The notes below the pieces were generated by a model. That model saw only the letters and a list, made by a program, of their open reading frames with translations, had not been told where the DNA came from and made no database searches. The position numbers were made by a program, and so were the translations under genes. From assembly GCF_036785885.1 (NCBI RefSeq), contig NC_092326.1, forward strand, positions 40,758,287-40,822,286: a DNA stretch of 64,000 nucleotides, given 5' to 3'. Within the stretch, counting starts at the first letter, position 1; each line of letters starts with the position of its first letter. Positions 25,541-45,706 of the stretch are shown one piece after another. The stretch comes from Coffea arabica (Eukaryota; Streptophyta; Magnoliopsida; Gentianales; Rubiaceae).

Positions 25541-25930
25541 ATCATTATTACCAATTATTGGAATGCATTAAATCTGTTTAATTACAACTATCACCATAAA
25601 TGAAATTTACTTAATTTTAAAGCTTTTCATTTCGTAACCGCTTCCATTATTCACTAATATTACAATACAATAAATATATGTAATCATTAGAAAAATAAGG
25701 GTATTTTGGATATCAGCAAAAACAATTTGGATATCATTATTATCAATTATTGGAATGCATTAAATCTGTTTAATTACAACTATCGCCATAAATGAAATTT
25801 ACTTAATTTTAAAGCTTTTCATTTCGTAACCGCTTCCATTATTCACTAATATTGCAATACAATAAATATATGTAATCATTAGAAAAATAAGGGTATTTTG
25901 GATATCACCAAAAACAATTTGGATATCATT
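25541..25930. repeat. Tandem duplication, two units with a 192-bp period
   Basis: The segment starting ATCATTATTACCAATTATTG at 25541 recurs from 25733 with only a few substitutions (for example TCACC/TCGCC and TTACAA/TTGCAA). The match continues to about 25930. It lies in AT-rich non-coding DNA. Confidence 0.85.
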
Positions 25931-26294
25931 TTCATTTTATCATTCTTCATTTTATATTTACTCTTATTATAATTCTTATTTTATCATTGGAGATGGTTTC
26001 TGACTTGATGGATGGATTTGGTTTGTTCAAACCAATACAAATGAAGTATTACTGTATTATTGTCAATAACAATGCTTGTCTTCCCTTGGATATAAGTGAT
26101 TTGGATGTTGTCTTTGGTATTATTTGAATTGTATTCTAACTTTTTAATTCATTTGCTATTTACTTTATGTCATTTTATAAATAGTTTTCAATCTTATTTT
26201 AGTTTTTCTTGTTTTGATCGGTTGATATTAATGATAATAGTGGTTTGTATGGTGCTATTTTAGATTTCTTTTTTTTAGTTTAATATTGCTATTT

Positions 26295-26818
26295 CAGTTA
26301 TAAAGGTGTCATCATTTTTTGTATATTGAAATTTTATTGGGTGCAACATGAAAAATTCTTCCTATTGGTAAAAGTGCATAATTGTAAAATTTACTCGTGA
26401 TATTTGTGTGAAGATATACAGATGAATAAAGGTTTTTTCTTGTCATTGTATGTTTCTCCATTTTCTAGAGAATATCTATTTTTTGAAATTGATTTTTTTT
26501 AACAATCTCAACTAATGACTAATGCGAAATTTTTCATGCTTCAATTAAGAAATTTTGATACGTATAATAATAGGAGATGGAGTCCAAGGGTAGGTAAATA
26601 GTTTTTAATGAGGAATTTTTAATTATAATTACCAATACAATTAAAATGTAATCAATTGGAGTGTTTTATTTTTTTTTAATTAGTGCCACTTAAAATGCAA
26701 TAATTCTAATTAAAAGACATGAGGGTAATTTAAGAATAACAAAAACTAAAATAAAAAGTGCTTACACTTGCACTCCCTAATACCAACATTCATACTTTTT
26801 ATATAGTAATGATAATGA
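26295..26818 (-). repeat. Dispersed repeat with Helitron-like 5' end, copy 1
   Basis: Read on the minus strand the repeat begins TCATTATCATTACTATATAA, which recalls the 5'-TC...ACTATATAAAAG ends of plant Helitrons. The same sequence occurs at 45183-45706 (by duplication) and, inverted, at 62768-63293. It has no coding capacity. The Helitron assignment is tentative because no hairpin plus CTRR 3' end was confirmed. Confidence 0.45.
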
Positions 26819-27171
26819 TTTATAGTCTGTATCTGCGTTTGAAAGCTTCCATTTTGAGACCCTGAAGCGACTGATGCAGTAGATATCCTGAAGCCATCCA
26901 AGAAGGTTCAAGTCTGGGTACTTGCACAATTCAAACGTGCTAAAAAATTGCAGCTATAGTCTCTGAAGAATTCCCCAACTTCCGCAGTTACCAAGTAATG
27001 TAACTGGAACGAAGTTGAAGTGTTGTATGGTAAAAATTTTCATTGCGTGACAATAGAAAATAGCTATGTATCCTCAGCTGAGTCATTCATTTACAACTTT
27101 TCTCTACGCAGTATTCATCAGAGAAAGATCAAGAAGAAAGCTAAAGGCTATGCATACAACAACAGAATGTG

Positions 27172-35681
<8,510 letters not shown>

Positions 35682-37715
35682 TTTGATGGCGATATGAAGA
35701 GAATTATGTCTTCTACGATATAAGCAAATTACACAACTACCAAAGAGTATTGAGACCTTCCACGCACCTCACTCCTTCCTCGTACTTGCTTCTATAACCC
35801 AATCGCTCCGCGGCTGCGCTTTCGTTCTGAATTGAAAAAAAAAAAAGTGGCTAATGAATAAAAGCGACAAAGAAGAAGAGATGGACAAGTTTGAGCTAAT
35901 TTTATACGCGTACAAATGGCAACACCTATAATATCTAATCTTAAGAGAAGAGAGATTCACCTACTCAAGGGATTAGAGGACAAGGTCCATCTTAACGCTT
36001 TAAAGAAAGTGCATAAATGTAAGAGAAGGTAATAATTATTTATATGTATACATAAACATGATAGATTGGATGAAATTTAGGTATGCTAACGTCTACCCCA
36101 TTAGAAAAATCCTATTAAAAATTTTTTGAGGTAATTTACATATCTCCACTCTAAATGGAGTTGGTGGAACAAGTTGGTAGACGAGTTGGGCTGAATAAGG
36201 GCAGCAAAATAGTAGTATTAGTAGTACTTGGAACGTTTTCAAACTTGGGGGGGGGGTCATAATCCTCATTCTAGAGAGATTAGATCTTTCTTGCCTTTTA
36301 TCGGTCCATTTTGGCGTTATTAGACGACAAACCTTCCAAGGGTTTCCATCAATAATATGAATACACGACGAAAAAGTTTGAGTTAGTAGAGATTCCTCTT
36401 CTTTCAAATGACTGGATGATGAGTTTCAGTAGCAATTGCATGGTTTTTTCTTCCTCTGGAGTTGGTTTAACAGTCAAATTGTGAATATCCTATTTAACTG
36501 CATTTACTTTTCCGCTCTATCTTTGTAGTCTCGCCACAAATTTCAGTAGAACGGGCGAGCTACTCTCGGGCTCAAGTCAAGTTGCTCGATTGAGTTACAC
36601 CGGCCCCATGATGGACTATTTTTAGTTGAAGGCTTTCCGATAAGGGCCGGCGCAACCACGCTGAGCTATTTACAGCCCAAATGATCTTAAATGAGTTGTG
36701 CAGTCTTGATTTAGAAAGTACGACGGAATAAGCAATTGCACCCACCAAGTTTCTGATCCGCCACCAGGAAATATTAAATGGTTGACGGAATGAGCAACTG
36801 CACTTGTAGAGGAACAAAAAAGAAGCAAGATCAGAAATATTGCTGCCCAGGAAAAAAAAAAATCGCAAAGCACAATCCCATTGATAGCCATTCCGGAAAG
36901 GCAAGAGAAAAGGAGGAAAGATGAAGGGAAAATGATAATAAAAGTAAGAGATTCTGGAGGCAAAATGGAATTGTTTATGTTACCTGGGTGCAGAGGAAGA
37001 AGACTCTCTGGGTGTTTGAATACCGAAAACAAACACCCCAGAAGCGTAGGAATCGAAGGGAGGAAGAAGAAGTCAGTTATAAATAGTTATTTTATATGCA
37101 GATATACGAATGATCAAAATGATGATTGCGGTGCAGTCTACCCTGAAAGACAAGTAATTGGATTAAAAATATTGGACGTGCGAAAGTATATAAATATGAG
37201 CCGGTTGATGATTTTTAAGATCGGGTGAAACGTAGAAGACAGAGGGATTAGTGACTGAGCGAGGAAGCTTTCTCCTAGGCGATTTCTTGCCATGGACGCC
37301 TTCTCGTTATTTTACACGCAATAATTTCAGTGAAAGTGCTCCTGAAACAAGTACTAATAATCAAAAGTAGGATTTCTTGAGATTCTTCAAACGGATTTTT
37401 ACCAATTAGCCTAGGTTACTTGTGGTAAAGGGGGGCTTGTTTGTCAAATCATAACCGTCAAACCAGGGTTCAATCCGGGGAATGGAATTCATGAGAAGTA
37501 GAAGGAGCCGACACGTTGTAGTGAAAGAAGAGAATAATTCAACTTAGACCTTAAGATCGATGGAGAATAGGTCAAAATAGACCTCAAAATGGATGGGGAA
37601 AGGTGAAGTCGTTGATCTTCTGGACTTTATTGAGTATTCTAAGCTTCAGACGTTCGATTTGTCTACTTCATCTCCCAAGTCATTTTTTACTAATTTTCGA
37701 GTTGGATAATTTGAG

Positions 37716-37764
<49 letters not shown>

Positions 37765-38884
37765 TCTTAGGCCTCATTTGGTTAAGCGACTGTAACTCTT
37801 TCTCCTGTATCTTGGCAGGTTACGGATTCTATTCAAAATGTTAAGTAGCCTAACTTTTAATACTACTTGTTTTCAGCGATAATAAAGATTGAAACAAATG
37901 CTTGTCCTAGAAGGATACAGTAGTAGTTATGATGAAAAGAACAGGTGACTTTTCTTTCTACAAAGAGATAAAAAGTAGGCCGAATTGCCATCATTGTTTT
38001 GCCTCGGCGGTCCTTAATGTACACCCTCATGTTTCCCTATTGCTTGTGGATCATGCAAGATTTTTTTTTTTTTTTTATTTTGAGTTACGATTGAATTCAC
38101 TGTTGTAATTTACCAATTAAACCTCAGTTGTGTTATGTGTGACTGCAGCAATGTGGAACATGCAACATACAGATACAACAGTTTTGAAGAACTTTTTGGG
38201 CTTGTAATCATCATCATCAATGATAAATCCAGGGTAAGTATTAATTCATACACTATCCCTTTTCTGGGCTTTTGATTTTGCCTTTTACCCTCAAAAGTTT
38301 AATGGTGCATACGAAATGAAACTAAAGGTGCAGCTTTGAGTGCAGCCGCAGCAGGGAGCTCAAGCGCTCAACCATTTTGAATAGAACAGCTCGTGTGGTT
38401 ACTGCCTTTGAATCTTTATTCAAGGTCATCAGATCGACTTCCGCTGATAATGTGCTGTGTATCTTGGACAGGCTCTGCATGCATAACTGCAGGGAATTAG
38501 CTAGTATGATGCAAGTCAGGATACTCTTGTGCCGATTAAAAAAAAAAGATAATGCAATTTAAACGCCTGCTATATAGATGATGCTATCTATATCCACGCC
38601 TGAACTGAAACGCCTGCTGTTTTGTCTTTGCCTCTTTGCTAACGGGATACCTGAACACAAACAATCGTTAGAGTAGTTGTGTTAGTTGAACTATTAACCA
38701 ACCAAATTTTGGGATTAGTTGGTAAATATATTCTTATATTCTGTAATTAAAGTTATACTTTGGTCAAGGATAATGGTATGAACGTATTAAAAGTTGCAGA
38801 ATATTATAAGGTCAGCATCGTTGGCATCATCTTAATTAATTAATTATTATTATTATTATTATTATGGTCACAGTTAGAAGACAC
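35682..38884. other. Upstream flank of receptor kinase B and intergenic DNA
   Basis: Positions 35682 to about 36690 are shared with the upstream flank of gene C and should hold the promoter. Beyond this the sequence is unique in the window. It includes an (AT)n microsatellite (37717-37762), a (TTA)n run near 38836-38865 and short open frames without a recognised family. One is a 61-codon frame at 38377-38562. A G-rich run sits near 36248. No supportable gene. Confidence 0.45.
37717..37762. repeat. (AT)n microsatellite
   Basis: An uninterrupted TA dinucleotide run of about 46 bp. Similar runs occur at 44655-44704, 51736-51788 and 61934-61962. Confidence 0.95.
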
Positions 38885-38902
38885 GTGAATTACTTTACTT
38901 AC
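38885..38902. repeat. LINE target-site duplication, left copy
   Basis: GTGAATTACTTTACTTAC here is repeated exactly at 44424-44441 on the other side of the LINE. Confidence 0.9.
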
Positions 38903-38990
38903 ATTTTCCGAAACGATAGAATTTTATAACTTGAGAAAGTTTTACACTTTTGGAGCAAAGGCTCCTATCTTTACAAGAGTGCATTTAGCA

Positions 38991-41900
38991 CTACAAAGTG
39001 GCATAATTCCACTCCAAATCACAAAAATTCAACAGAGCAATTTTGCTCAAGCTATAGCATAAGCTATCATTGTCTTCATTCAATCTTCCAAAAGAGCACA
39101 TTCGAAACCATAATGACATTTGCTTGACATCCTCTAAAATGACATCTAACGCTATATTCCATGCTTTCCCTCTTTGGAACTGTGCCATCATGTTTTTATT
39201 TTCAAACCTTATGTTGATTTTCCTCCATTCTTTCCTTGCTGCCTTGACCATGCATAATCTCACTGCCTCTGCCAGGTCTTGATCTTTGTTCCCTGATGAT
39301 CTCTCTCTTAGTGACCAGGCTGCTATTCCTTGGTTTGCAGCATTCAAGGCTGTGATGCCAATGCCAAAGGAACTATTTCCTTTCTGATGTTGGATTGCAA
39401 GCTTCAGAGTTACCGCCTCCGTGTCTGCTTGTTCCTCTTGTCCACTTTCCTGTTGCCTTCTTGTTTCTGCTGTGCTCCTCCTCTGATTGTGTTGAACTGC
39501 ATCCAGGTACTCCTTCCATTCTGCAGTTGCCTTTTCACTTACTTTAAAAGGCTCCTTTTGCAATGAGTTGAAAACTCTTGCATTTCTCGCTTTCCAAATC
39601 TGCCATAGCACATTAACTGTTAAGGCTATGCGATCATCCCCTTCGTTCCTAGCTCTTGCATTCATCATCATATTCCACCACTGTTTGAAGCATCCAGTTT
39701 GGTCTTGAAGTCCATCCCACTGTACCAGTGCAAATTTCCATATTTCTTTTGCTTTCTTGCACTGCAGTAGTACATGTTCGATGGTCTCCATACTCTCTCC
39801 ACACCCACAGCATACTGGTTCTCCTTTTTTTGTTCTGTTGAAAATCTGAGCCTTGACTGGTAGTCCATTGTTGATGCATTTCCACACAAATATTTTCATT
39901 TTGTGTTTGATAGGCATCTTCCATAGAGCTTCCCACAGTTCCTTGTTTGTTTGTTGATAGCTGCATCCTTCCTCTCTGCTTCGTTTTTCCTTTTTGTCCA
40001 TTTCCTTTTGTTGCAGGATTTTGTATCCATTTGCCACTGTATATTGACCATTGTTGTTGTGCTTCCATATCATGCTATCTTCCTGGTCAGACCAACTTAT
40101 TGGAATGCTCAAAATGTGTTCTGCATCTTCCTTGTGAAACACCTTGTAAATCAGATTTCTGTTCCACCTGTGTTGGGCCATGAGTTGTGAGACTTTTTTC
40201 AATTCACTGCCCTCTGGTTTCTGTGTCCTTATCCTCCCATCTCTACCATTGTTAATCCATTTATCATCCCAGATGTTAGTGCCTTTTCCGTTTCCCACTT
40301 TCTTTTGACAGCCATCCTTGATCACCTCTCTGGCACTCATAAGACTTTGCCAAATCCAGGATGCACTCTTTGGCACTTTTCCTTCTAGCACAGACCCTTC
40401 TGGGAAGTATTTCTCCTTCAATACTTTACTTACCAACAGATTTGGTTGTGTCATTATTCTCCATACCTGTTTTGCCAGCAAAGCTTTATTGAACATTTGA
40501 ATATCCTTGAATCCCATCCCACCTTCTGCCTTGCTCCTGGTGAATTTATCCCATGTTATCCAATGTTGCTTGTCCTTCATTTCTTTTTGTCCCCACCAAC
40601 ATCTTGCCATCATGGTGCTAATGTCCTTGCAGAGCTTCCTAGGGAGTTTATAACAGGACATAGCATACGTAGGAGTAGCCAATGTCACTGCTTTCATCAA
40701 GGTTTCTTTCCCAGCTTGGCTGAGCAATTTTGTCTTCCAGTGGTCCATTTTCTTTCTGATCTTGTCCTTTATGAAACTAAATATTTGCTCTTTGGTCCAT
40801 GTGACAATCATAGGCAATCCAAGATATTTCCCTTGACTTACTGCCTGTATCTTTCCCAGCTCCCTTTTTATTGAATCCATTGTTTTCTGATCAGTATTTT
40901 TGCTGAAAAAAACTGAGGATTTCTCTAGGTTGATTAGCTGGCCTGAGGCTGCCTCGTACTTTTCTAAAATTGTCCTCAATTCATTGGCCTCCTGTTGCCC
41001 TGCTTTGCTCAATATCAGTGAATCATCTGCAAAAAAAAGATGAGTTAGTGCAGGTCCATATTTGCTGATCTTCATGCCTTTCATTTTTTGATTTGCCTCT
41101 GCTCTCCTTAGCAGACTTAAGAATCCTTCTGAGCAGATTAGAAACAGGTAAGGTGACAGAGGGTCACCTTGCCTTAGCCCTCTTTCTGGCTTTACGAGCT
41201 CTCTTGCTTCTCCATTAACACTGAAAGAGTAAGACACAGTAGTAATGCATTTCATTATCCACTTTATCCAAGTTTCACAGAAGCCCATCTTTCTCATCAT
41301 AGCTCTCAAATAATCCCATTCGACCCTATCATAGGCTTTAGACATATCTAATTTTACAGCCATGCATCCCATCTGCCCTTTCCTTTTATTTTTCAGATTG
41401 TGAAGAAACTCATGAGTTAGGATAACATTATCTAGAATTTGTCTGCCTGCCACAAAAGCTGATTGGTTTTTGCTTATGCACATGTCTAACACAGGTTTAA
41501 GGCGATTGACTAGGATTTTTGAGATGATTTTGTATAAAACAGAACACAAACTAATAGGCCTATAATGCATTAAGCCAATAGGAATGGGGATTTTGGGAAT
41601 CAAAGACACCAGAGTATGGTTAATGGATTTGAGCATGTGTCCTGAATGAAAAAAAGCTTGTATAGCCTCAACAATGTCATTTTTAATGATTTCCCAATAA
41701 GTTTGGTAAAAAAGAGGTGACATTCCATCACTACCCGGAGCTTTATTGGGATTCATTGAAAACACAGCTGTCCTAATCTCATATTCATCCACAGGTCTGA
41801 TAAGGATGCTGTTCATTTGGTCTGTGATTTTAGTTGGAATCCCCTCAAGTATCTCCTGAATGCTGTTCTTTCTTGTTGGTGTCTTTGATGCAGTGAATAA

Positions 41901-43100
41901 CTGTCTATAATATTTGGCTATTTCCTGTCCCACTGCTTCCTCTGATTCTGTCCAGCTCCCATCCTCTTTCTGCAGTTGGTTCATTCTATTAGCTCTTCTT
42001 CTTCCATTAACAACTGCATGAAAGTATTTAGAGTTCTTGTCCCCCTCCCTCAGCCATTGCAATCTTGCCTTTTGACTCCAGAATTTTTCTTCTTCCTGGT
42101 ATGCCTCTTTCAATTGTTTCTTCAATGACCTCACATCCTCCTTGGATAACTTCCTCTCCTGCCTCCTTTTTCCTTCTAATTTGCATTTGATCTCATCTAT
42201 CTTTTTTTTGGTATTCCCGATCTTGTTTTTGTGCCATTTCAAAAGACATATCCTGCAATTTGTGATTTTCTTTGTAACTTTAAACATCCTGGATCCTTCA
42301 CATTGAGTTTTCCATGCCTCTTTGACTACCTGGTATCCATCTTCATATTGCACCCATCTTTTATCAAAAAAGAATCTTTTTTTTCTCCTTCTGTTTGCTG
42401 GGCATGTGTCTAGCAGCAGTATACTATGGTCTGATGCCCAATTTTTCACATGTGTGCATTTTGCATTTTGGAACACCTCGAGCCACTCAGGGGAGCATAA
42501 GCCTCTGTCTAGTCTTTCTTTTATTTCCACATCTTCATCCCAACTATTCCTCCATGTCCATGGTACTCCTTCAAATCCTATGTCCACCAAGTTGTTCCTG
42601 TTGATGAATTCTCTGAAGTCTCTAAAAGTCCATTCTTCCCTGTTCCTTCCACCCCATTTTTCCTCCTTACACCTTATATCATTGAAGTCTCCTATAATCA
42701 TCACTTTCTCACCCCAAAGTCTTTTTCTCTCAGTTACAATGGTCCATTGTTGTTTCCTCACATGTCTATCACAACTAGCATAGATTGCTATTATCCTCCA
42801 ATTCACCCTTGTTTCATCGTCTTCTATCAAAGCTTCGATGGTGAAATCAGTATGCTGAAGTTCCTTTATATGAACTGCATCAATCCAAAATAATGCCATT
42901 CCGCCAGCCTTATTGACTGCGTCTACTACATAGCTATTCTCCATACCCAATTTTTTCTTTATTTTTTGCATCATGTTTTCCTTATTCTTGGTCTCACTCA
43001 TCATGATCATGTCAGGGGAGAGGAGCTTTTTAAACTCCCTCAGTTGGGGAACTGTCAAGGGGCTCCCTACTCCTTGACAATTCCACACCATTATCTTCAT
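38991..43100 (-). CDS. LINE ORF2: endonuclease-reverse transcriptase
   Basis: An intact frame of 1369 residues. The N-terminal apurinic-type endonuclease starts MKIMVWNCQGVGSP and contains SETKNKE, GDFND and ASDHSILLL (about residue 223). The reverse transcriptase has YRPISLCSVLYKIISK, LDMSKAYDRVEW, GLRQGDPLSPYLF and the catalytic FADD (about 692). A zinc-binding reverse-transcriptase-associated domain (CCGCGESMETIEHVLLQC) follows. The last 150 residues occupy the place of the plant LINE RNase H domain, but I do not see the usual TDGA/CDAA start motif, so that domain may be degenerate. The ATG overlaps the ORF1 stop by 4 bp, a layout that suggests coupled translation. Confidence 0.93.
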   Translation of the reverse strand: MKIMVWNCQGVGSPLTVPQLREFKKLLSPDMIMMSETKNKENMMQKIKKKLGMENSYVVDAVNKAGGMALFWIDAVHIKELQHTDFTIEALIEDDETRVNWRIIAIYASCDRHVRKQQWTIVTERKRLWGEKVMIIGDFNDIRCKEEKWGGRNREEWTFRDFREFINRNNLVDIGFEGVPWTWRNSWDEDVEIKERLDRGLCSPEWLEVFQNAKCTHVKNWASDHSILLLDTCPANRRRKKRFFFDKRWVQYEDGYQVVKEAWKTQCEGSRMFKVTKKITNCRICLLKWHKNKIGNTKKKIDEIKCKLEGKRRQERKLSKEDVRSLKKQLKEAYQEEEKFWSQKARLQWLREGDKNSKYFHAVVNGRRRANRMNQLQKEDGSWTESEEAVGQEIAKYYRQLFTASKTPTRKNSIQEILEGIPTKITDQMNSILIRPVDEYEIRTAVFSMNPNKAPGSDGMSPLFYQTYWEIIKNDIVEAIQAFFHSGHMLKSINHTLVSLIPKIPIPIGLMHYRPISLCSVLYKIISKILVNRLKPVLDMCISKNQSAFVAGRQILDNVILTHEFLHNLKNKRKGQMGCMAVKLDMSKAYDRVEWDYLRAMMRKMGFCETWIKWIMKCITTVSYSFSVNGEARELVKPERGLRQGDPLSPYLFLICSEGFLSLLRRAEANQKMKGMKISKYGPALTHLFFADDSLILSKAGQQEANELRTILEKYEAASGQLINLEKSSVFFSKNTDQKTMDSIKRELGKIQAVSQGKYLGLPMIVTWTKEQIFSFIKDKIRKKMDHWKTKLLSQAGKETLMKAVTLATPTYAMSCYKLPRKLCKDISTMMARCWWGQKEMKDKQHWITWDKFTRSKAEGGMGFKDIQMFNKALLAKQVWRIMTQPNLLVSKVLKEKYFPEGSVLEGKVPKSASWIWQSLMSAREVIKDGCQKKVGNGKGTNIWDDKWINNGRDGRIRTQKPEGSELKKVSQLMAQHRWNRNLIYKVFHKEDAEHILSIPISWSDQEDSMIWKHNNNGQYTVANGYKILQQKEMDKKEKRSREEGCSYQQTNKELWEALWKMPIKHKMKIFVWKCINNGLPVKAQIFNRTKKGEPVCCGCGESMETIEHVLLQCKKAKEIWKFALVQWDGLQDQTGCFKQWWNMMMNARARNEGDDRIALTVNVLWQIWKARNARVFNSLQKEPFKVSEKATAEWKEYLDAVQHNQRRSTAETRRQQESGQEEQADTEAVTLKLAIQHQKGNSSFGIGITALNAANQGIAAWSLRERSSGNKDQDLAEAVRLCMVKAARKEWRKINIRFENKNMMAQFQRGKAWNIALDVILEDVKQMSLWFRMCSFGRLNEDNDSLCYSLSKIALLNFCDLEWNYATL

Positions 43101-44423
43101 GGAACACTGGAGGACCAGTTAAGGCTGATCCCCATCCCTTCCCCTTGTGATCCATTCTGGTCATTTGCATTTTCACATCTTATCCTCTTACCTGTCTGTT
43201 CCTGATCTGAGTACTCTTCCATTTCTTCATCCCTCAACTGAAATTTCCTTTTTCCCAGTTCTTGAGGCTCATTCTGTTGTTCTGTGATATCCCTCAAAGG
43301 TTGTCTTTTTCTGTAATGCACTTTTATTCCTCGTTTGTTCCTCCCTGTTCCTTTTGATTTCTGTGCCTCACCTGTCTCTTTTGTTCCTGAATCTACCTGC
43401 ATGTGTTCTGTATCTTTATTTTTGTTCCCCAGTAGCAGGTCAGTGTTAGACCCTTCGTTTGTTATCTCCTGCATCACTACATTCCCTGGCTTCTGCGTTA
43501 ATGGAATGTTCAACAGTTGTTCCACTTGATTGTCAACAGAATCCGTTAGCATCCCTTCATCCTCTTCCTGCTCCCAACTCAATTGACCTTTCCCCATCAT
43601 CTGCTTTTCTCCATCTTCTTTACCACTGTTCCACTCTGGAAGCACCCGTGATGTCGAAGGTTCTTTATTCCTGTCTCCTTCTTCTCTATGTTCCCTGTTA
43701 CTTGCTGCCAGATACTTCCCTATGAGTTCCTTCTGTGGTTCTGGGGGGCTTTGGAACTTAGGGATGAGTTCTCCATTCCTATAGAGCCAATGTTGTTTAT
43801 CATTACCCTTACTGTGAGAGTAGGTACTTTCTTTTTGAGGCGACAGTTTCCCTCCCCCTGCTCTCATCCAAGGACCATATTGGTTCTCACTCTGTCCTCT
43901 ACTTAGTATAATTTGTGTCTTGCAGCTTCTCTCACTATGACCAATCAGTCCACAGTGGTAGCAGAAATCCGGGCTTCTTTCATATTTAAACTGTAGCCAT
44001 TTATATCCCCCCTCTAGTTTCACAGCTGTTCCTCTAGGCAGGGGTTGGCTTAAATCCACTGTAACCCACAATTTCAAATGTTTCCCTTCTTTTCCTCCCC
44101 CTTGTGGTATGATTACCTCCTTTACTTCTGCAAATATACTCCCAATTTTCCTTCCCACTTCCTTGGCAATCCAGTGTATCGGCAAATTCCATACCTGTAC
44201 CCATAAAGGAGCTAAGTTAAAAGCTTCTTCATCCTCTTCAATCCCTGCTCTCCATGATCTAAGAACCAAGATCTGATTATCCATGATCCACGGGCCACCG
44301 TTTAGGATTTTTTCTCTTTCTTCCACTCTCGGGATAAGAAACTGGAACAAGTTTGGTCCCAGTTCTGTTATCCTCAGCTCCTTTGGGTACCCCCATGCCG
44401 CTGTCACAAACTTCTTTACTCCT
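43097..44423 (-). CDS. LINE ORF1, 5'-truncated gag-like protein
   Basis: The frame is open from the 5' edge of the element, with no proper ATG near the start, to a stop at 43097. It begins within a DUF4283 domain (LRITELGPNLFQF and WVQVWNLPIHW). This is followed by a CCHC knuckle, CYHCGLIGHSERSC (C-x2-C-x4-H-x4-C), and a long acidic, Gln-rich tail that ends in a basic segment. Proteins of this type bind the LINE RNA. The N-terminal part of the domain is missing because of 5' truncation. Confidence 0.85.
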
Positions 44424-44441
44424 GTGAATTACTTTACTTAC
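44424..44441. repeat. LINE target-site duplication, right copy
   Basis: Exact copy of the 18 bp at 38885-38902. Confidence 0.9.
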
Positions 44442-44652
44442 AACTAGTTTCCTTTTTCCATGCTTCAATAGTGGAAGCACTGTGCTCCCTTAGCCTTGCA
44501 ATTCTCACAGCTTCATTCAAGAGTTTGAGCTTATTGAACAACTTTACAATATATAATATTTGAAAATCTTACAAAGAGTTAACTTGCGGTATAAGTGTCT
44601 GTCCAAAAGATTTAAAAAAATTTTGAGGGTAGAAGTGTATGGATTTAATTAA

Positions 44653-44707
<55 letters not shown>

Positions 44708-45001
44708 CAGCGTGCGATGTAGATTGCAAATAGAATATGTAAAAAGACTTGAAGAGCCTCTAAGCTATTGCTGATATCTACTTTTGACTCCTCATATAAA
44801 TTTTGTTTCTGATCGGCTCTTGAACAATTAAAATTGCACATTTTAAGGACTTTCGGTGACTTTAGACATAAATTTGACCGGATTTAAAGGGCATTTTTCT
44901 CCATTCATAATTGAACCTTTGGGACCAGTATCAGAAACCCTCAAAAGAGGTAACCCTTCAATTTCTTAAGCACACTATTAGATTTTTCTTCACAAAATCC
45001 T
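44442..45001. other. Intergenic DNA between the LINE and duplication unit 2
   Basis: AT-rich sequence with an (AT)n microsatellite at 44655-44704. The B/C duplication begins at 45002. No gene. Confidence 0.5.
44655..44704. repeat. (AT)n microsatellite
   Basis: A dinucleotide run of about 50 bp, 300 bp from the left boundary of duplication unit 2. Confidence 0.95.
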
Positions 45002-45182
45002 GTATTATTTGAATTGTATTCTAACTTTTTAATTCATTTGCAATTTACTTTATGTCATTTTATAAATAGTTTTCAATCTTATTTTAGTTTTTCTTGTTTT
45101 GATCGGTTGATATTAATGATAATAGTGGTTTGTATGGTGCTATTTTAGATTTCTTTTTTTTTTTAGTTTAATATTGCTATTT

Positions 45183-45706
45183 CAGTTATAAAGGTGTTAT
45201 CATTTTTTGTATATTGAAATTTTATTGGGTGCAACATGAAAAATTCTTCCTATTGGTAAAAGTGCATAATTGTAAAATTTACTCGTGATATTTGTGTGAA
45301 AATATACAGATGAATAAAGGTTTTTTCTTGTCATTGTATGTTTCTCCATTTTCTAGAGAATATCTATTTTTTGAAATTGATTTTTTTTAACAATCTCAAC
45401 TAATGACTAATGCGAAATTTTTCATGCTTCAATTAAGAAATTTTGATACGTATAATAATAGGAGATGGAGTCCAAGGGTAGGTAAATAGTTTTTAATGAG
45501 GAATTTTTAATTATAATTACCAATACAATTAAAATGTAATCAATTGGAGTGTTTTATTTTTTTTTAATTAGTGCCACTTAAAATGCAATAATTCTAATTA
45601 AAAGACATGAGGGTAATTTAAGAATAACAAAAGCTAAGATAAAAAGTGCTTACACTTGCACTCCCTAATACCAACATTCATACTTTTTATATAGTAATGA
45701 TAATGA
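45183..45706 (-). repeat. Dispersed repeat with Helitron-like 5' end, copy 2
   Basis: This is the counterpart of 26295-26818, carried along by the B/C duplication, with a handful of substitutions. Confidence 0.5.

Larger units (their letters stand above)
23949..27171. other. AT-rich intergenic region between receptor kinases A and B
   Basis: This 3.2 kb holds the promoter side of gene A (about 23.95-24.5 kb), then very AT-rich DNA. Inside are a 192-bp tandem duplication (25541-25930) and a dispersed repeat (26295-26818), and from 26117 on the start of the duplication unit shared with gene C. The segment 24720-24820 has words such as TCTATACTAGTAATAG that recall Helitron ends but could not be resolved. 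No gene is seen. Confidence 0.5.
38903..44423 (-). mobile_element. L1-type LINE retrotransposon, 5'-truncated, with 18-bp target duplication
   Basis: A 5.5 kb non-LTR element on the minus strand is bounded by exact 18-bp duplications. It has an ORF1 (DUF4283 plus CCHC) and an ORF2 (endonuclease, reverse transcriptase) that overlap by ATGA. ORF1 stays open to the very 5' edge and starts inside the DUF4283 domain, so the 5' end is truncated, as is common after target-primed reverse transcription. The 3' UTR is only about 88 bp and the tail is a short AAAAT rather than a long poly(A). The exact duplication and open frames indicate a fairly recent insertion. Confidence 0.92.

Noticed and set aside
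36670-37032. 120-codon minus-strand frame with hydrophobic stretches
   Set aside because: It overlaps the end of the B/C shared flank, matches no family I know, and the corresponding C region does not keep the frame.
37430-37500. tRNA-like box B word (GGTTCAATCC) in plus-strand DNA
   Set aside because: No box A at the right distance and no cloverleaf with paired acceptor ends could be drawn, so I do not call a tRNA gene.
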